This document shows, piece after piece, positions 19,318 through 28,079 of a stretch of 64,000 bases of DNA. The notes beneath the pieces were generated by a model. The model saw nothing but the letters and a program-made list of their open reading frames with translations. It ran no database searches and was not told the origin of the DNA. The DNA comes from Abditibacterium sp. (GTDB lineage: Bacteria; Armatimonadota; Abditibacteriia; Abditibacteriales; Abditibacteriaceae): NCBI GenBank assembly GCA_030448265.1, contig JAUJNG010000003.1, positions 186,001 to 250,000 of the forward strand, read 5' to 3'. Numbering within the stretch: position 1 is the first letter of the stretch; every line of letters starts with the position of its first letter. Position numbers and translations under genes: made by a program.

Positions 19318-19513
19318 TTTCCGTCGCTTCGCGCCACCCACGCCCAGAGGGCACCCGCGCAAGCGGGAGAAGGACACACTCTAACTTTCGTGTTTTCACT
19401 GTGACTTACTGCTCGGATAGTGTGGCGCGCGTTGTCCTTCTCCCGCTTGCGCGGGTGCCCTCTGGGCGTGGGTGGCGCGAAGCGACGGGTGAGGGCCGAC
19501 GCGAAGCGACGGG
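19318..19513. repeat. Long palindrome, family A copy 2
   Basis: The left arm (19318-19380) holds CGCTTCGCGCCACCCACGCC and GCGCAAGCGGGAGAAGGACA. The right arm (19433-19512) holds their complements. The loop shares ACACTCTAACTTTCGTGTTT with family A copies 1 and 4. It lies between convergent genes. Confidence 0.85.
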
Positions 19514-19521
19514 AAACACGT

Positions 19522-21210
19522 TCAGTTCCTCTCTACTCCGGCGCGCTCCAACTCTTCTTTCAAAGCGCGCCGTAAAAACCACCAGATTCCCAATCCCAAA
19601 GAACCATGAAACGCGGCGTAGGGAATGCCGGTCGCCGAAATATCGGCCAGCCCTTCGCCCGTAACCGCCCACGCCACCGCGATGAGCGGATGCGCGGCGG
19701 CCAAAATCCATTTGCCGGAGGCGGTTATTGACACCAAAATGGGCGAAAGCAGCAGAAACGCGGTCAAAAGCCCGATGGTCTGCCCCACCGCGCGCGCACT
19801 GCGGCCCTGAGTGCGCCCCATCCACATTCCAATCAGCGTGTAACTCCACGCCGTCGCGCCCCACACCAGAAGGCACGCCATCACCTGAAGCGGCGCGATG
19901 ACGCTGCTCGAAGTGCAATTCCAGGTGTTCCACGACACGCAGGGCAGCAAAAGCGGCCACACGGCGAGCGAAAAGAGGGCGCAGGTGAGAAGCGATGATC
20001 CCACTTTGCCGCGCATTATTTCGGCGGGGCCAAGCAGGGAAAGGCGCACGCCGTCCCAGGTGCCGCGCTCGCGTTCGCGCGACAGGGCATTGGCGCCCAT
20101 CGTGGCGCAGGCCATCATGGTGACGATGAGGCCGGTAAAAACCAGCCCCCACCAGATAATATCGCGATATTGCGGTTCGAACAGCGCCCATAAAAAGGTG
20201 CGAACGTAAAAATAAGCGACCAGAACGCCCAAAACCGCTTCGGCGACGATGACCACGCGCGGCGGCGCTCGCATGACGAATTTGGCGCGCACTTCGCGGT
20301 CGAGGACGGGATTGGCGAAGCGGAGGCGCGTCACGAGCGGGATTTTGGCGTGCGTCGAGGCGGTTTTTGCGGCGGGTTTTTTGGTTTGAATGAAGGGCGC
20401 TTCGGCCAAAGGCTGGCGCGCGCAATAGACCGCGATGGCGAGAAAAAACAGCGTCGCGGCGCCCAGAAATGCAAAGCAAAACGGCCAATATTGCGTCGGC
20501 GGAGCGGAAGTGATTTCGAGAGCGCGCAAGACCGGATTGGTGCGCCCCAGCCACGTCCCGAACGGCGTCGGCAACGCAAATCGGGTGAAAATCATGCCAA
20601 TTGCAAATGGCGTCTCTCCGGCAACGAGCGCCCCGCCCAAAGAACCGAGCAGCCACACCATGATCAGGCCATACGCCGAGCGAAGCGCCGCGCCCGCGCG
20701 AAAACTCCACGCCGAAGCCGCCAGACCAATCGAAGCGCCGCAACACGCGCACAATAGGTGCAGTGCTAAAACGAGCCACCACTCGCCTGGAGACACGCCG
20801 CCGAGCAGAAATGTCAGCGCGGAAAAGGGCAGGGTGACGGCGTAAAGCGTCGCGGCGTAGGCGAGGGCGCCCAGCCATTTGCCCGCCATGATCTGGCGCG
20901 GCAAAAGCGGCGACAACAGCAGCGAGTCGAACCAGCCGCGCTCGCGTTCGGTGGCGATGACCGAACTGGTGAGCGCGGGAGAAATGAGCAGCCAGCTTAG
21001 AGTCTGAACCCACGCGAGGGTGGAAAACAGGTCGTGTCCCAGAATCGACCACTGCGCCGACGACCCAGATTGCGCGACATCGGAAGCGTTTTCGCCGTAA
21101 ATCCAGGCGAAAAGCAGCGACAAACCCGCCGTCAAAACCAAAACGGGGCCAAAAGCGCGCCCGTCGCGCCAGCGCGTGCGAATTTCGCGGTCGAGAATCG
21201 GGTTGGTCAT
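19522..21210 (-). CDS. ABC-2 type permease, tandem duplicated
   Basis: A 562-residue integral membrane protein with two similar halves. Each opens with NP(I/V)LDRE(I/V)R, followed by a transmembrane helix and an ERERGxxxxxxLSLL segment (ERERGWFDSLLLSPL and ERERGTWDGVRLSLLGP) as in ABC-2/DUF3526-like permeases, where this stretch contacts the ATPase. Its ATG overlaps the stop of the upstream permease by 4 bases (ATGA), so the two are translationally coupled and probably form a heterodimer. No ATP-binding subunit is encoded within the window. Substrate unknown. Confidence 0.8.
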   Translation of the reverse strand: MTNPILDREIRTRWRDGRAFGPVLVLTAGLSLLFAWIYGENASDVAQSGSSAQWSILGHDLFSTLAWVQTLSWLLISPALTSSVIATERERGWFDSLLLSPLLPRQIMAGKWLGALAYAATLYAVTLPFSALTFLLGGVSPGEWWLVLALHLLCACCGASIGLAASAWSFRAGAALRSAYGLIMVWLLGSLGGALVAGETPFAIGMIFTRFALPTPFGTWLGRTNPVLRALEITSAPPTQYWPFCFAFLGAATLFFLAIAVYCARQPLAEAPFIQTKKPAAKTASTHAKIPLVTRLRFANPVLDREVRAKFVMRAPPRVVIVAEAVLGVLVAYFYVRTFLWALFEPQYRDIIWWGLVFTGLIVTMMACATMGANALSRERERGTWDGVRLSLLGPAEIMRGKVGSSLLTCALFSLAVWPLLLPCVSWNTWNCTSSSVIAPLQVMACLLVWGATAWSYTLIGMWMGRTQGRSARAVGQTIGLLTAFLLLSPILVSITASGKWILAAAHPLIAVAWAVTGEGLADISATGIPYAAFHGSLGLGIWWFLRRALKEELERAGVERN

Positions 21211-23201
21211 GCTTCCTCGATTTTTCGCACGCGCCGCGCCACCAAATGCAGCATCAGCGCCGTCACGGCGGCGGTTTGAGTCAGGTTGAGCAGGAAATTC
21301 AAGACTTTGGTGCCGTCGTCGCGCGGAAGACCGAGGACGAGGTTGTGATTGTAATAATGGTCAGGTTGAGTTTCTCGCTCATTAAGCACCTCTTGCAGTG
21401 CCGAAATCGGATGGTAGGCGTTCAGGGAAGACTTCACCACCTGGCGCCATTTCAACTCCTGCATATCGATTCCCGTTGCTCTTCCGTCCTGGTCGAAAAA
21501 TCGCCCGTAACGGTCAAAGGTGCGACCCCCGAAAAAAGCGTTGGTGATTCGCCCCAAAACGTCTCCAATGGAATCCAGCGCCGGAAAACCCGCCAGAATC
21601 ACCAGCAAAATCGCCAGCGTCCAACTCGTTCCCGCCGCCGAATGGGGCGCGCGGCTCGAAACGTAAAGTCCCAGCGCGCACGCGGCGCCGAGCGAGAAAA
21701 CGATAATGGCAATCGCGCCCATCATGGGCAGGAAATCGATGCCGGTGCGCTCGGCGCTCCACTTGATGTAAAACGGCACCAAAATCCATCCCGCCGCGCT
21801 CCAATACCCGAACGCCACGAGCGGCGCGAGCCACTTCGAGCGCACGATTTGCGCGGGGCGCAGGAGAGAGAGTTTGAGGCCTTCCCACGTCCCGCTTTCG
21901 CGTTCGCGGGTGAAACTGGAACCGGCCATCACGCTCATCGCGAGCATTCCGCAGCCCCACAAACCGAAAATGAACACCTGACCGCTTTCTGCGCGCGTCG
22001 GGGCATCGGTGGTGCTAAACGCGGCCCGCAACCAGAATCCACCAGCGAGGATGAACGCGCCGAAGCGCAGCGCCGAAACCATTCTATTGCCGGCGCGCAG
22101 GCGAAAACGCGATTTCACTTCGCGCGACAAAAGCGGGTCGCGAAAACGCACCAGGCGCTCGATGGGCAGTTCGTAGAGCAGCGCGCCCGCCACGTTTTCG
22201 CGCAGCCTCGCGGCTTCCTCGCGGCGTTTGCGCTCGGCTTTTTGGGCTTCGATACGCGCGCGCCAGCGCTGCCACATCGGGTTGCGCTCCTGCCAGCGCG
22301 CTTCGGGAAGCGGAACCGAGGCTTTGCGCGTCGCGGCCCACAACAGGAAAACCGAAGCCGCGATTTGCAGCGCCAGACCGAGCCGCAAAAGGTCTTCGCG
22401 CGAAATGGGGAGCGGCCCAAATCGGTTCAAAGGCGCATCCGACAACACGCTTTGCATCAAAAAGACGGGATGGCTAAATGCAAGCGCGTAATGCCAGGCA
22501 GCGCTTCCCACGAACGAATGATAGATGTGTTGCTGCGCGAAATAAGCCGCCGCACTCCACACTGAGACGACAAAAAACGTCGCTCCCAGGGCGTTGGCGG
22601 GCCGGTGCGAGCGCGCCGAACACCACATTCCCCCCGACGCGCCCACCAGAGCCGTCGCCGCGATGAGGGTGGCGGCAACCCCGACTTCGCCTGGCGAAAC
22701 GCCGCCTAATAGCAGCGCGATGCCGTAAATCGGGAGCGCCGAAAGCTGCAAAATGAAGAGAAAAAACAGCGTCGCGGCCATTCTGCCCGCGATTTGCGAG
22801 CGAATCCGAAACGGAGAAAGCCACAAACTTTCCAGCAAACCGCGTTCGCGTTCTTTGGCCAGCGCCGTCGCGGTGAGCGCCGGAGCAATCAGCAGCCACG
22901 CCAGGGCGTTGCCCAGAGCCAGGGCGCGAAACAGTTCGCGTCCGGTGGCATTGGCCTGACGCGCCAGCGCAGAGTAGGGCGAGTAATAAGTGTCCTGGAA
23001 AGAGTCGTTGTAGAAAACCGAAGATTGGGAGGCGAGAAATTGCGACCGCGCCTGCGCTTCGGCCTGCGCCGCGCGAACCGCCGCATCGTTGTAAATCCAC
23101 GCCGCCACGACGCACAGCAGCGCCGTGAGAGCAAAGAGCAGCCAGAAAGAACGCTTGTCGCGGAAACGAGCGCGGATTTCGCGGGCGAGAATCGGATTCA
23201 C
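21207..23201 (-). CDS. ABC-2 type permease, tandem duplicated (first gene of pair)
   Basis: A 664-residue paralogue of the next gene. It has NPILAREIRARFRDKRSF at the N-terminus and a second DPLLSREVKSRF near residue 350, each followed by a helix and an ERERG motif (KERERGLLESLWLSPF, ERESGTWEGLKLSLLRP). A charged Arg-rich stretch around 315-335 links the halves. The protein appears to be an in-line fusion of two permease units. It ends in a 4-base overlap with the second permease gene. Both should sit in the inner membrane and need an ATPase supplied from elsewhere. Confidence 0.8.
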   Translation of the reverse strand: MNPILAREIRARFRDKRSFWLLFALTALLCVVAAWIYNDAAVRAAQAEAQARSQFLASQSSVFYNDSFQDTYYSPYSALARQANATGRELFRALALGNALAWLLIAPALTATALAKERERGLLESLWLSPFRIRSQIAGRMAATLFFLFILQLSALPIYGIALLLGGVSPGEVGVAATLIAATALVGASGGMWCSARSHRPANALGATFFVVSVWSAAAYFAQQHIYHSFVGSAAWHYALAFSHPVFLMQSVLSDAPLNRFGPLPISREDLLRLGLALQIAASVFLLWAATRKASVPLPEARWQERNPMWQRWRARIEAQKAERKRREEAARLRENVAGALLYELPIERLVRFRDPLLSREVKSRFRLRAGNRMVSALRFGAFILAGGFWLRAAFSTTDAPTRAESGQVFIFGLWGCGMLAMSVMAGSSFTRERESGTWEGLKLSLLRPAQIVRSKWLAPLVAFGYWSAAGWILVPFYIKWSAERTGIDFLPMMGAIAIIVFSLGAACALGLYVSSRAPHSAAGTSWTLAILLVILAGFPALDSIGDVLGRITNAFFGGRTFDRYGRFFDQDGRATGIDMQELKWRQVVKSSLNAYHPISALQEVLNERETQPDHYYNHNLVLGLPRDDGTKVLNFLLNLTQTAAVTALMLHLVARRVRKIEEA

Positions 23202-23233
23202 GAGAGGAATTATCGGAGAAATTGGGGAGTTTG

Positions 23234-23422
23234 ACCCGCTACGCGGCCCTCACCCGCCCTCCTGGGGTCGGGCACCCACGCCCAGAGGGCACCCGCGCAA
23301 GCGGGAGAAGGATTAGCAGTTCTAACGCCTACTTTTGCGCTTCCGCAAAGTGCCGGATGAAAACTGCTAATCCTTCTCCCGCTTGCGGGAGAGGGTGCCT
23401 GAGCTCCGCGTAGCGGAAAAAC
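23234..23422. repeat. Long palindrome, family A copy 3 (diverged)
   Basis: Contains CACCCACGCCCAGAGGGCAC and GCAAGCGGGAGAAGGAT on the left, with ATCCTTCTCCCGCTTGCGGG and CGCGTAGCGG on the right. The loop differs from the other family A copies. It lies between the ABC permease pair and the RDD gene; its right edge touches the RDD stop codon at 23423. Confidence 0.75.
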
Positions 23423-24292
23423 CTAAGCGTAAACCTTCGCCAACATCGCCACAATTTCCACCAACTGCGCCTCGAAATCCTCCGCCATTTCTTCCCCCAA
23501 CTTCGCGCTGAGTCGAAGTGCCAGCGATTTTCCCAACCGCTCGCGCGCGGCGGCGGGCAAGGTCTCGCGCCGCGCCACGAAATCGCGCGCCAGTTCGTAA
23601 TCTTCGCGCGACAGCTTCCGGCTCAGCGCGAGCGCGTCGGCATCGACGGCGGGCGTCATTTCGGCGCGCAGTTCCTCGTCTTCCTGCCAGGGCGTCGAGT
23701 CGGTTTTCTGGCCAGGAACCGTGGTCGCAGCGCTCAAAAAGGCTTCGACGGCTTCATTAATCGTGAGCGGTTTGCGCTGCTTTTGTTCCTTGCTTTCGCG
23801 CACCACGATGGTTCCAGCCACCAGATCGCCCATGCGCTGGTTGAGGCGGTTGGAAATCGAGACCACCGAGCCGAAACCATAGCAAAGCGGCAAAAAATCC
23901 ACGATGCGAACCGCGTTGCGCGCCAGCGAAGCCGTGACGTTCAGTGGCAGGCCGTTGGCGAGCATGACGCGCAGGCCGAAATAGCGCTTGCCAGGGGTTT
24001 GACCGTCCCACAGCCACTCGAACACGAAATAGTAGCCGAAAAACAGCGCGAAAGTGACCAAAAGATAGAGCGCGATGAGGCTCGAAGCCAGCCAGCGCGG
24101 CATATCGGCGAATGAAAACACATAGTTCTGAAAGCCCAGAGCCGCCAGAGCCAGCAGGAGGTAAATCAGAATCTGATAAAAGGTATCGAGCGCCAGAGCC
24201 GCGAAACGCGACCCCAGGCCCGCCGTTTCGATGGAAAACGACACGTTTTCGGCGGAGAGAATGGCGAGGTCTTCGTCCCAGTAAGAGCGCAT
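23423..24292 (-). CDS. RDD family membrane protein
   Basis: A 289-residue protein. Residues ~15-160 form the RDD domain: GSRFAALALDTFYQ (the Arg and Asp of the family name), two or three membrane helices, and DGQTPGKRYFGLRVM followed by RNAVRIVDFLPLCYG. The soluble C-terminal ~120 residues are charged and helical with no recognised domain. The start is ATG at 24292. The next upstream gene is pepA, 57 bases away on the same strand. RDD proteins are often transporters or membrane organisers; function here is unknown. Confidence 0.85.
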   Translation of the reverse strand: MRSYWDEDLAILSAENVSFSIETAGLGSRFAALALDTFYQILIYLLLALAALGFQNYVFSFADMPRWLASSLIALYLLVTFALFFGYYFVFEWLWDGQTPGKRYFGLRVMLANGLPLNVTASLARNAVRIVDFLPLCYGFGSVVSISNRLNQRMGDLVAGTIVVRESKEQKQRKPLTINEAVEAFLSAATTVPGQKTDSTPWQEDEELRAEMTPAVDADALALSRKLSREDYELARDFVARRETLPAAARERLGKSLALRLSAKLGEEMAEDFEAQLVEIVAMLAKVYA

Positions 24293-24302
24293 GGTTTTTA
24301 GG

Positions 24303-24377
24303 GAATACGGAATACGGGAGACGGGAGACGGGAGACGGGAGACGGGAGTTAGATTTTCGCGCTTAGCTCTTCCGTAT
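24303..24377 (-). terminator. Terminator-like palindrome with five 7-bp tandem repeats after pepA
   Basis: AATACGGAATACGG (from 24304) pairs with CCGTATTCCGTAT near 24370, which lies in the last codons of pepA. The spacer holds five exact tandem copies of ACGGGAG (24314-24348). On the minus strand the structure follows the pepA stop and ends near TAAAAACC, so it may end pepA transcription. The tandem block could vary between strains. Confidence 0.5.
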
Positions 24378-25866
24378 TCCGTATACCGTCTTCCCGCAAG
24401 AAGTCCAGAATCATCCGCACGCCGAAGCCGGTGGCGCCGCGCTGGGTGAGGAACTTTTCGCTTTTGACGAGCGACACTGCCGCGATGTCGAGATGCGCCC
24501 AGGGAATGCCTTTTTCCACGAACTCTTCGAGGAAAATCGCGCCCGCAATCGCACCGGCGCGGCGTTCGGGGCCGATGTTTTTCAAATCCGACACCGTGCC
24601 CTTCATGTATTCGCGGTATTCCTCCCAGAGCGGCAAACGCCACAAACGCTCGCCCACTTTCTCGCCCGCGCTCAAAAGCGAAGCGGAAAGCGCGTCGTCG
24701 TTGGAAAACAGTCCGGCGCCTTCCTGTCCCAGTGTGATGCTAATCGCGCCGGTGAGCGTGGCGAAATCGATAATCGCGGCGGGTTTCTGCTCGCACGTCC
24801 ACACCAGGGCGTCGGCGAGAATGAGGCGGCCTTCGGCGTCGGTGTTGAGAACTTCGATGGTTTTTCCGTTTCTCGCCGTCACGATGTCGCCAGGACGCTG
24901 GGCGCGATCCGACACCATGTTTTCCGCCGAGGGAATCACGCCCAGAACGCGGCGCGAAATTTTCAAATCGGCGAGCGCACTCATCGCGCCCAGAACCACG
25001 CCCGCGCCCGCCATGTCGTCTTTCATATCTTCCATCGAGGTGCTGGGCTTGATGGAATAGCCGCCGGTATCGAACGACATTCCCTTGCCGACCAGCGCGA
25101 TGGGCGCTTCATTTTCGAAGCCTTCAGGAATGTATTCGAGGATGATGAAACGCGGCGGCGCCTCGCTGCCCATCCCGACGCCCCATAATGCGCCCATTTT
25201 TTCGTCCTGAATGCGCTTTTCGTCCCACACTTCGACGCGTAAACCCTTTTCCTCTGCGATGTCGCGCGCCGTTTGAGCGAGGGTTTCGGGTTTTTTGAGG
25301 TTGGAGGGCCAATTGACGAGCGCGCGACATTTGAGCGTCGCGGCGGCCAGAATCTGCGCCGTTTCAACGCCATTTTGCGCGTTTTCGAGTTCGCTTTCGA
25401 CACAAATCGTCGCGCTTTGGAGCGGCGCCGGTTTTTCGCCGCTTTTGAAGTCGTCGAACAAATGCGCGCCCAGTTCCAGGCCCTCGGCGACGGCGAGCGC
25501 GGCATTTTCGACGGAAAGCGTCTCGAAAACGGGCAAAGCGAAGGCGATTTCGGTCTTTTTGAGCGACTGCGCGGTGCGAACCGCTTTGGCGGCGGCGCGG
25601 CGCAAGGTTTCGCCGTCGAATTTGTCGCGCGTGCCCAGTCCGAGTAGCAAAACGCGCCTGGAAGCGCCGTTGGGGTTGTAGATTAAGCGACTGTCGCCGA
25701 CTTTGGCCCCAAAGCCGTCGGCCTCGAAAACCTCGGCGACGAGGCCATTCAACGCGGAATTGAGCTGCGCCGCCGCGCCCGCGAGCGATTCGTCGGCGAA
25801 CGTCGGCAGAATTAGGAGTGGCGCGGGGAAGTCGAGCGGTGGGGAAGAAGAAACTTCGATTTTCAT
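24349..25866 (-). CDS. pepA: Leucyl aminopeptidase (M17)
   Basis: A 505-residue cytosolic aminopeptidase of normal M17 length. Catalytic-domain signatures are present: VGKGMSFDTGGYSIKPS (metal-binding Lys and Asp, active-site Lys), MEDMKDDMAGAG, and NTDAEGRLILADAL, the PROSITE-type M17 signature with the metal-binding Asp/Glu and catalytic Arg. It removes N-terminal residues from peptides using two metal ions and usually forms hexamers. ATG 25866 fits the conserved N-terminal domain. It follows map by 43 bases on the same strand, so the two N-terminal processing enzymes may share a transcript. Confidence 0.95.
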   Translation of the reverse strand: MKIEVSSSPPLDFPAPLLILPTFADESLAGAAAQLNSALNGLVAEVFEADGFGAKVGDSRLIYNPNGASRRVLLLGLGTRDKFDGETLRRAAAKAVRTAQSLKKTEIAFALPVFETLSVENAALAVAEGLELGAHLFDDFKSGEKPAPLQSATICVESELENAQNGVETAQILAAATLKCRALVNWPSNLKKPETLAQTARDIAEEKGLRVEVWDEKRIQDEKMGALWGVGMGSEAPPRFIILEYIPEGFENEAPIALVGKGMSFDTGGYSIKPSTSMEDMKDDMAGAGVVLGAMSALADLKISRRVLGVIPSAENMVSDRAQRPGDIVTARNGKTIEVLNTDAEGRLILADALVWTCEQKPAAIIDFATLTGAISITLGQEGAGLFSNDDALSASLLSAGEKVGERLWRLPLWEEYREYMKGTVSDLKNIGPERRAGAIAGAIFLEEFVEKGIPWAHLDIAAVSLVKSEKFLTQRGATGFGVRMILDFLREDGIRNTEELSAKI

Positions 25867-25909
25867 GGGTTGAAAGAGATTTTAGTCTGTGTCGCTCGAC
25901 CGAAATCGG

Positions 25910-26683
25910 TTATTCGTAGCGCTCATCAATGGTCAAAATTTCCGGCCCGTCGCTCAGCACCGCGACGGTGTGTTCGTAGTGCGCCGAAAGGCTGCCGTCT
26001 TTGGTGACATACGTCCATTTATCGGGCAGGCATTTCACATTCGCCGTGCCTTCGTTGACCATCGGCTCGATGGCGATGGTCATGCCAGGCCGCAGTTTGG
26101 CGCCGGTTCCGGCTTTGCCGAAGTTGGGCACGTTGGGGTCTTCGTGCATGGTGCGCCCCACTCCGTGACCGACTAACTCGCGCACCACGCCGTAGCCGTG
26201 ACTCTCGATGTGGGTCTGGATGACGTGCGAAATATCGCCCACCGTGTTGCCCACGACCGCTTTTTCGATGCCCAGATAAAGCGCTTCTTTGGTGATTCTC
26301 ATCAAGCGCTCGGCGCGCGGCGCGGGCGTGCCGATGGCGAAAGTGCCCGCCGTGTCGCCGATGAAACCGTTGAGCAGAACGCCCACATCGAGCGAAACGA
26401 TGTCGCCGTCGTGGAAGGGATTGTGAGTCGGAATGCCGTGCACGACGGCTTCGTTGGTCGAAACCGTGATGGCGCACGGGTAGGGCGGCCCGCCGGCTTT
26501 CTTGCCCAGAAACGGACTGCGCGCGCCCATTTGCGCGAGAAGTTTGCGCGCCAGAGCATCGAGATCGCGGCCCGTCGCGCCCGCCTGCGCCGCTTCGCCC
26601 AGCGTGTTGAGCAAACGCTGCGCGGCGCGTCCGCTTTTTCTCATCAGTTTGAGGTCGTTCTTCGATTTGATAACGATGGCCAC
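25910..26683 (-). CDS. map: Type I methionine aminopeptidase
   Basis: A 257-residue enzyme that removes the initiator Met from nascent proteins. The metal ligands are visible in DGDIVSLDVGV and GDTAGTF (two Asp), GHGVGRTMHEDPNVPNF (His) and IEPMVNEG (Glu); the last Glu lies near the C-terminus. HGIPTHN carries the catalytic His. Length matches the short type Ia form without an N-terminal zinc extension. It is not in the usual secY-adk-map ribosomal context but stands next to pepA. Assignment is firm. Confidence 0.96.
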   Translation of the reverse strand: MAIVIKSKNDLKLMRKSGRAAQRLLNTLGEAAQAGATGRDLDALARKLLAQMGARSPFLGKKAGGPPYPCAITVSTNEAVVHGIPTHNPFHDGDIVSLDVGVLLNGFIGDTAGTFAIGTPAPRAERLMRITKEALYLGIEKAVVGNTVGDISHVIQTHIESHGYGVVRELVGHGVGRTMHEDPNVPNFGKAGTGAKLRPGMTIAIEPMVNEGTANVKCLPDKWTYVTKDGSLSAHYEHTVAVLSDGPEILTIDERYE

Positions 26684-26686
26684 GCG

Positions 26687-26968
26687 CTAATTCCTTTGCG
26701 GCGAGACCAAGTCTCGCGTCGAAAAGACTCTGCCGCCAAACAAGCGCGCCAGTCCGCCCGCGTAAACGTGGCGCGGTTCGATAAGTGCGAACTGGCGCGG
26801 CGCTTCGCTTTTTTCGGCCAGAATGACATTGTAAGCATCAATGGCCGTCACGCGGCGCACATCTTCGGGAAGCGGCAGCGCCGCGCGTGGAGCGTTGGCG
26901 CGCGGCTGCGCCCCCGCACTCCAACTCAGCGCCAGCAGAGCCGCGCCAGTGAAAAAGAGAGATTTCAT
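26687..26968 (-). CDS. Small exported protein of unknown function
   Basis: A 93-residue protein that starts at ATG 26968 with a Sec signal peptide (MKSLFFTGAALLALSWSAGA, cleavage near AGAQ). The mature part is about 73 residues without cysteines, and its only clear feature is alternating hydrophobic/charged strands (VRRVTAIDAYNVILAEK, FALIEPRHVYAGGL). It ends 3 bases before map and is probably co-transcribed. No family is recognised. Confidence 0.55.
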   Translation of the reverse strand: MKSLFFTGAALLALSWSAGAQPRANAPRAALPLPEDVRRVTAIDAYNVILAEKSEAPRQFALIEPRHVYAGGLARLFGGRVFSTRDLVSPQRN

Positions 26969-27010
26969 ATCTAAAACGGCAGTATAGAGCGGAGGAGATT
27001 CCAGCAAAGG

Positions 27011-27112
27011 AGCGGAGGGGCAGAGGAGCGGAGGAGAGGGTGCGTTGAAGTGAAAAGGACACCGTTTTCACTCCAACGCACCCTCTCTCCTCCGCTCCTC
27101 TGCTCCTCCGCT
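27011..27112. repeat. Palindrome of GGAGCGGAGG-type repeats
   Basis: The left arm 27011-27056 (AGCGGAGGGGCAGAGGAGCG, then GGTGCGTTGAAGTGAAAA) pairs with 27065-27112, with an 8-base loop. Within each arm GGAGCGGAGG/AGAGGAGCGG recur, so the arms are internally repetitive. It lies between the small exported gene and the deacetylase. Confidence 0.8.
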
Positions 27113-27123
27113 CCTCTGCTGAA

Positions 27124-27849
27124 TCACTCCGGCATCACCACGAAATGCAGCCCGCGTTTGCGCGCTTCTTTGACAATCGCGGGAATGGCCTGGGGCGTTC
27201 CGGTTCCGCCGTCGTGGAGCAGCAGGATATCGCCACCTTTGAGGTTGGCTTTCACGCCGTCGGCGATTTTCCAGGCGGGGGGACACGTCCAGTCGCCCAC
27301 GTTGTTGCTCCACCACGCGAGGGTGTGGCCGCGATCATACAAATACCCCATCACTTCGCGGTTGAGTCCGCCGCCAGGAGGGCGAAAAAGTCGCGTCTGC
27401 TGGGGAATTCCGGCCTCTTTCCCGACGTTTTCGATGGCGGCGAAACAGGCGTCGATGTGGTGCGGATAAAAATCGGCATCGACTGTTGTCAGATTGTGAT
27501 GCGGGTGCGAATGGTTGGCGAGGCGATGGCCATCGGCCACGATGCGATGCGCCAGTTCGGGATAAATCCGCAGACCTTCGCCGACACAAAAAAACGTCGC
27601 TTTCACCTGAGCGCGTTTGAGCGAGGCCAAAAGCAGCGGCGTGGTGAGGGGATGCGGCGCGTCGTCGATGGTGAGCGAAACCGCTTTGGAATTGTGGCCC
27701 AGATGTTCCTGGCGCTTCAAAAACAGCATCGGCGCGGGCGGGCGCCACCAGAAATAAAGCGCCCACACCGCGAGCGTCGCCGCCACGAAAAGCCCCCAGT
27801 TGCGGAGTGAATTTTCGCGCGGCGGGTGATTTGAAGGATTTTCCGACAT
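27124..27849 (-). CDS. Membrane-anchored polysaccharide deacetylase (CE4/NodB)
   Basis: A 241-residue protein with one N-terminal membrane helix (about 18-37) and a NodB homology domain outside. Motif 1 is TIDDAPH (Asp62-Asp63; usually TFDDGPH), motif 2 HSHPHH (metal-binding His pair), motif 3 RPPGGG, and the late LLLHDGG supplies the catalytic His. It should remove N-acetyl groups from peptidoglycan or another GlcNAc polymer in the periplasm. The Gly-to-Ala change in motif 1 is mild, and all metal ligands are present. Confidence 0.9.
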   Translation of the reverse strand: MSENPSNHPPRENSLRNWGLFVAATLAVWALYFWWRPPAPMLFLKRQEHLGHNSKAVSLTIDDAPHPLTTPLLLASLKRAQVKATFFCVGEGLRIYPELAHRIVADGHRLANHSHPHHNLTTVDADFYPHHIDACFAAIENVGKEAGIPQQTRLFRPPGGGLNREVMGYLYDRGHTLAWWSNNVGDWTCPPAWKIADGVKANLKGGDILLLHDGGTGTPQAIPAIVKEARKRGLHFVVMPE

Positions 27850-27940
27850 AAATTTGTTGGCCCGTAGCGCGTTGTCATTCCTCGTCGCAGGCTTCTCGAA
27901 ATGACAACGCCCCTGAGGATGTTAACAACCTTAAACTTTC

Positions 27941-28079
27941 TAAGAAGCTGTTTTGGAAGTGCCCGTAGGGGCGTAGCGTGCTACGCCCAGGACGTTGGAG
28001 AAGCCTTCAAATGACGCGCGCTCAGGGTTTTGGGCGTAGCACGCTACGCCCCTACGGGCACTTCCAAAACAGCTTCTTA
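27941..28079. repeat. Long palindrome, family B copy 2, with 49-bp perfect arms
   Basis: Bases 27941-27989 are the exact reverse complement of 28031-28079 (outer end TAAGAAGCTGTTTTGGAAGT, inner end GCGTAGCGTGCTACGCCCA). The 41-base loop contains CAAATGACGCGCGCTCAGGG, as in copy 1 at 4691. The stop codon of the PAP2 gene (28077-28079, minus) lies inside the right arm. A family C remnant (TTGTCATTCCTCGTCG) precedes it at about 27874. Confidence 0.95.
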
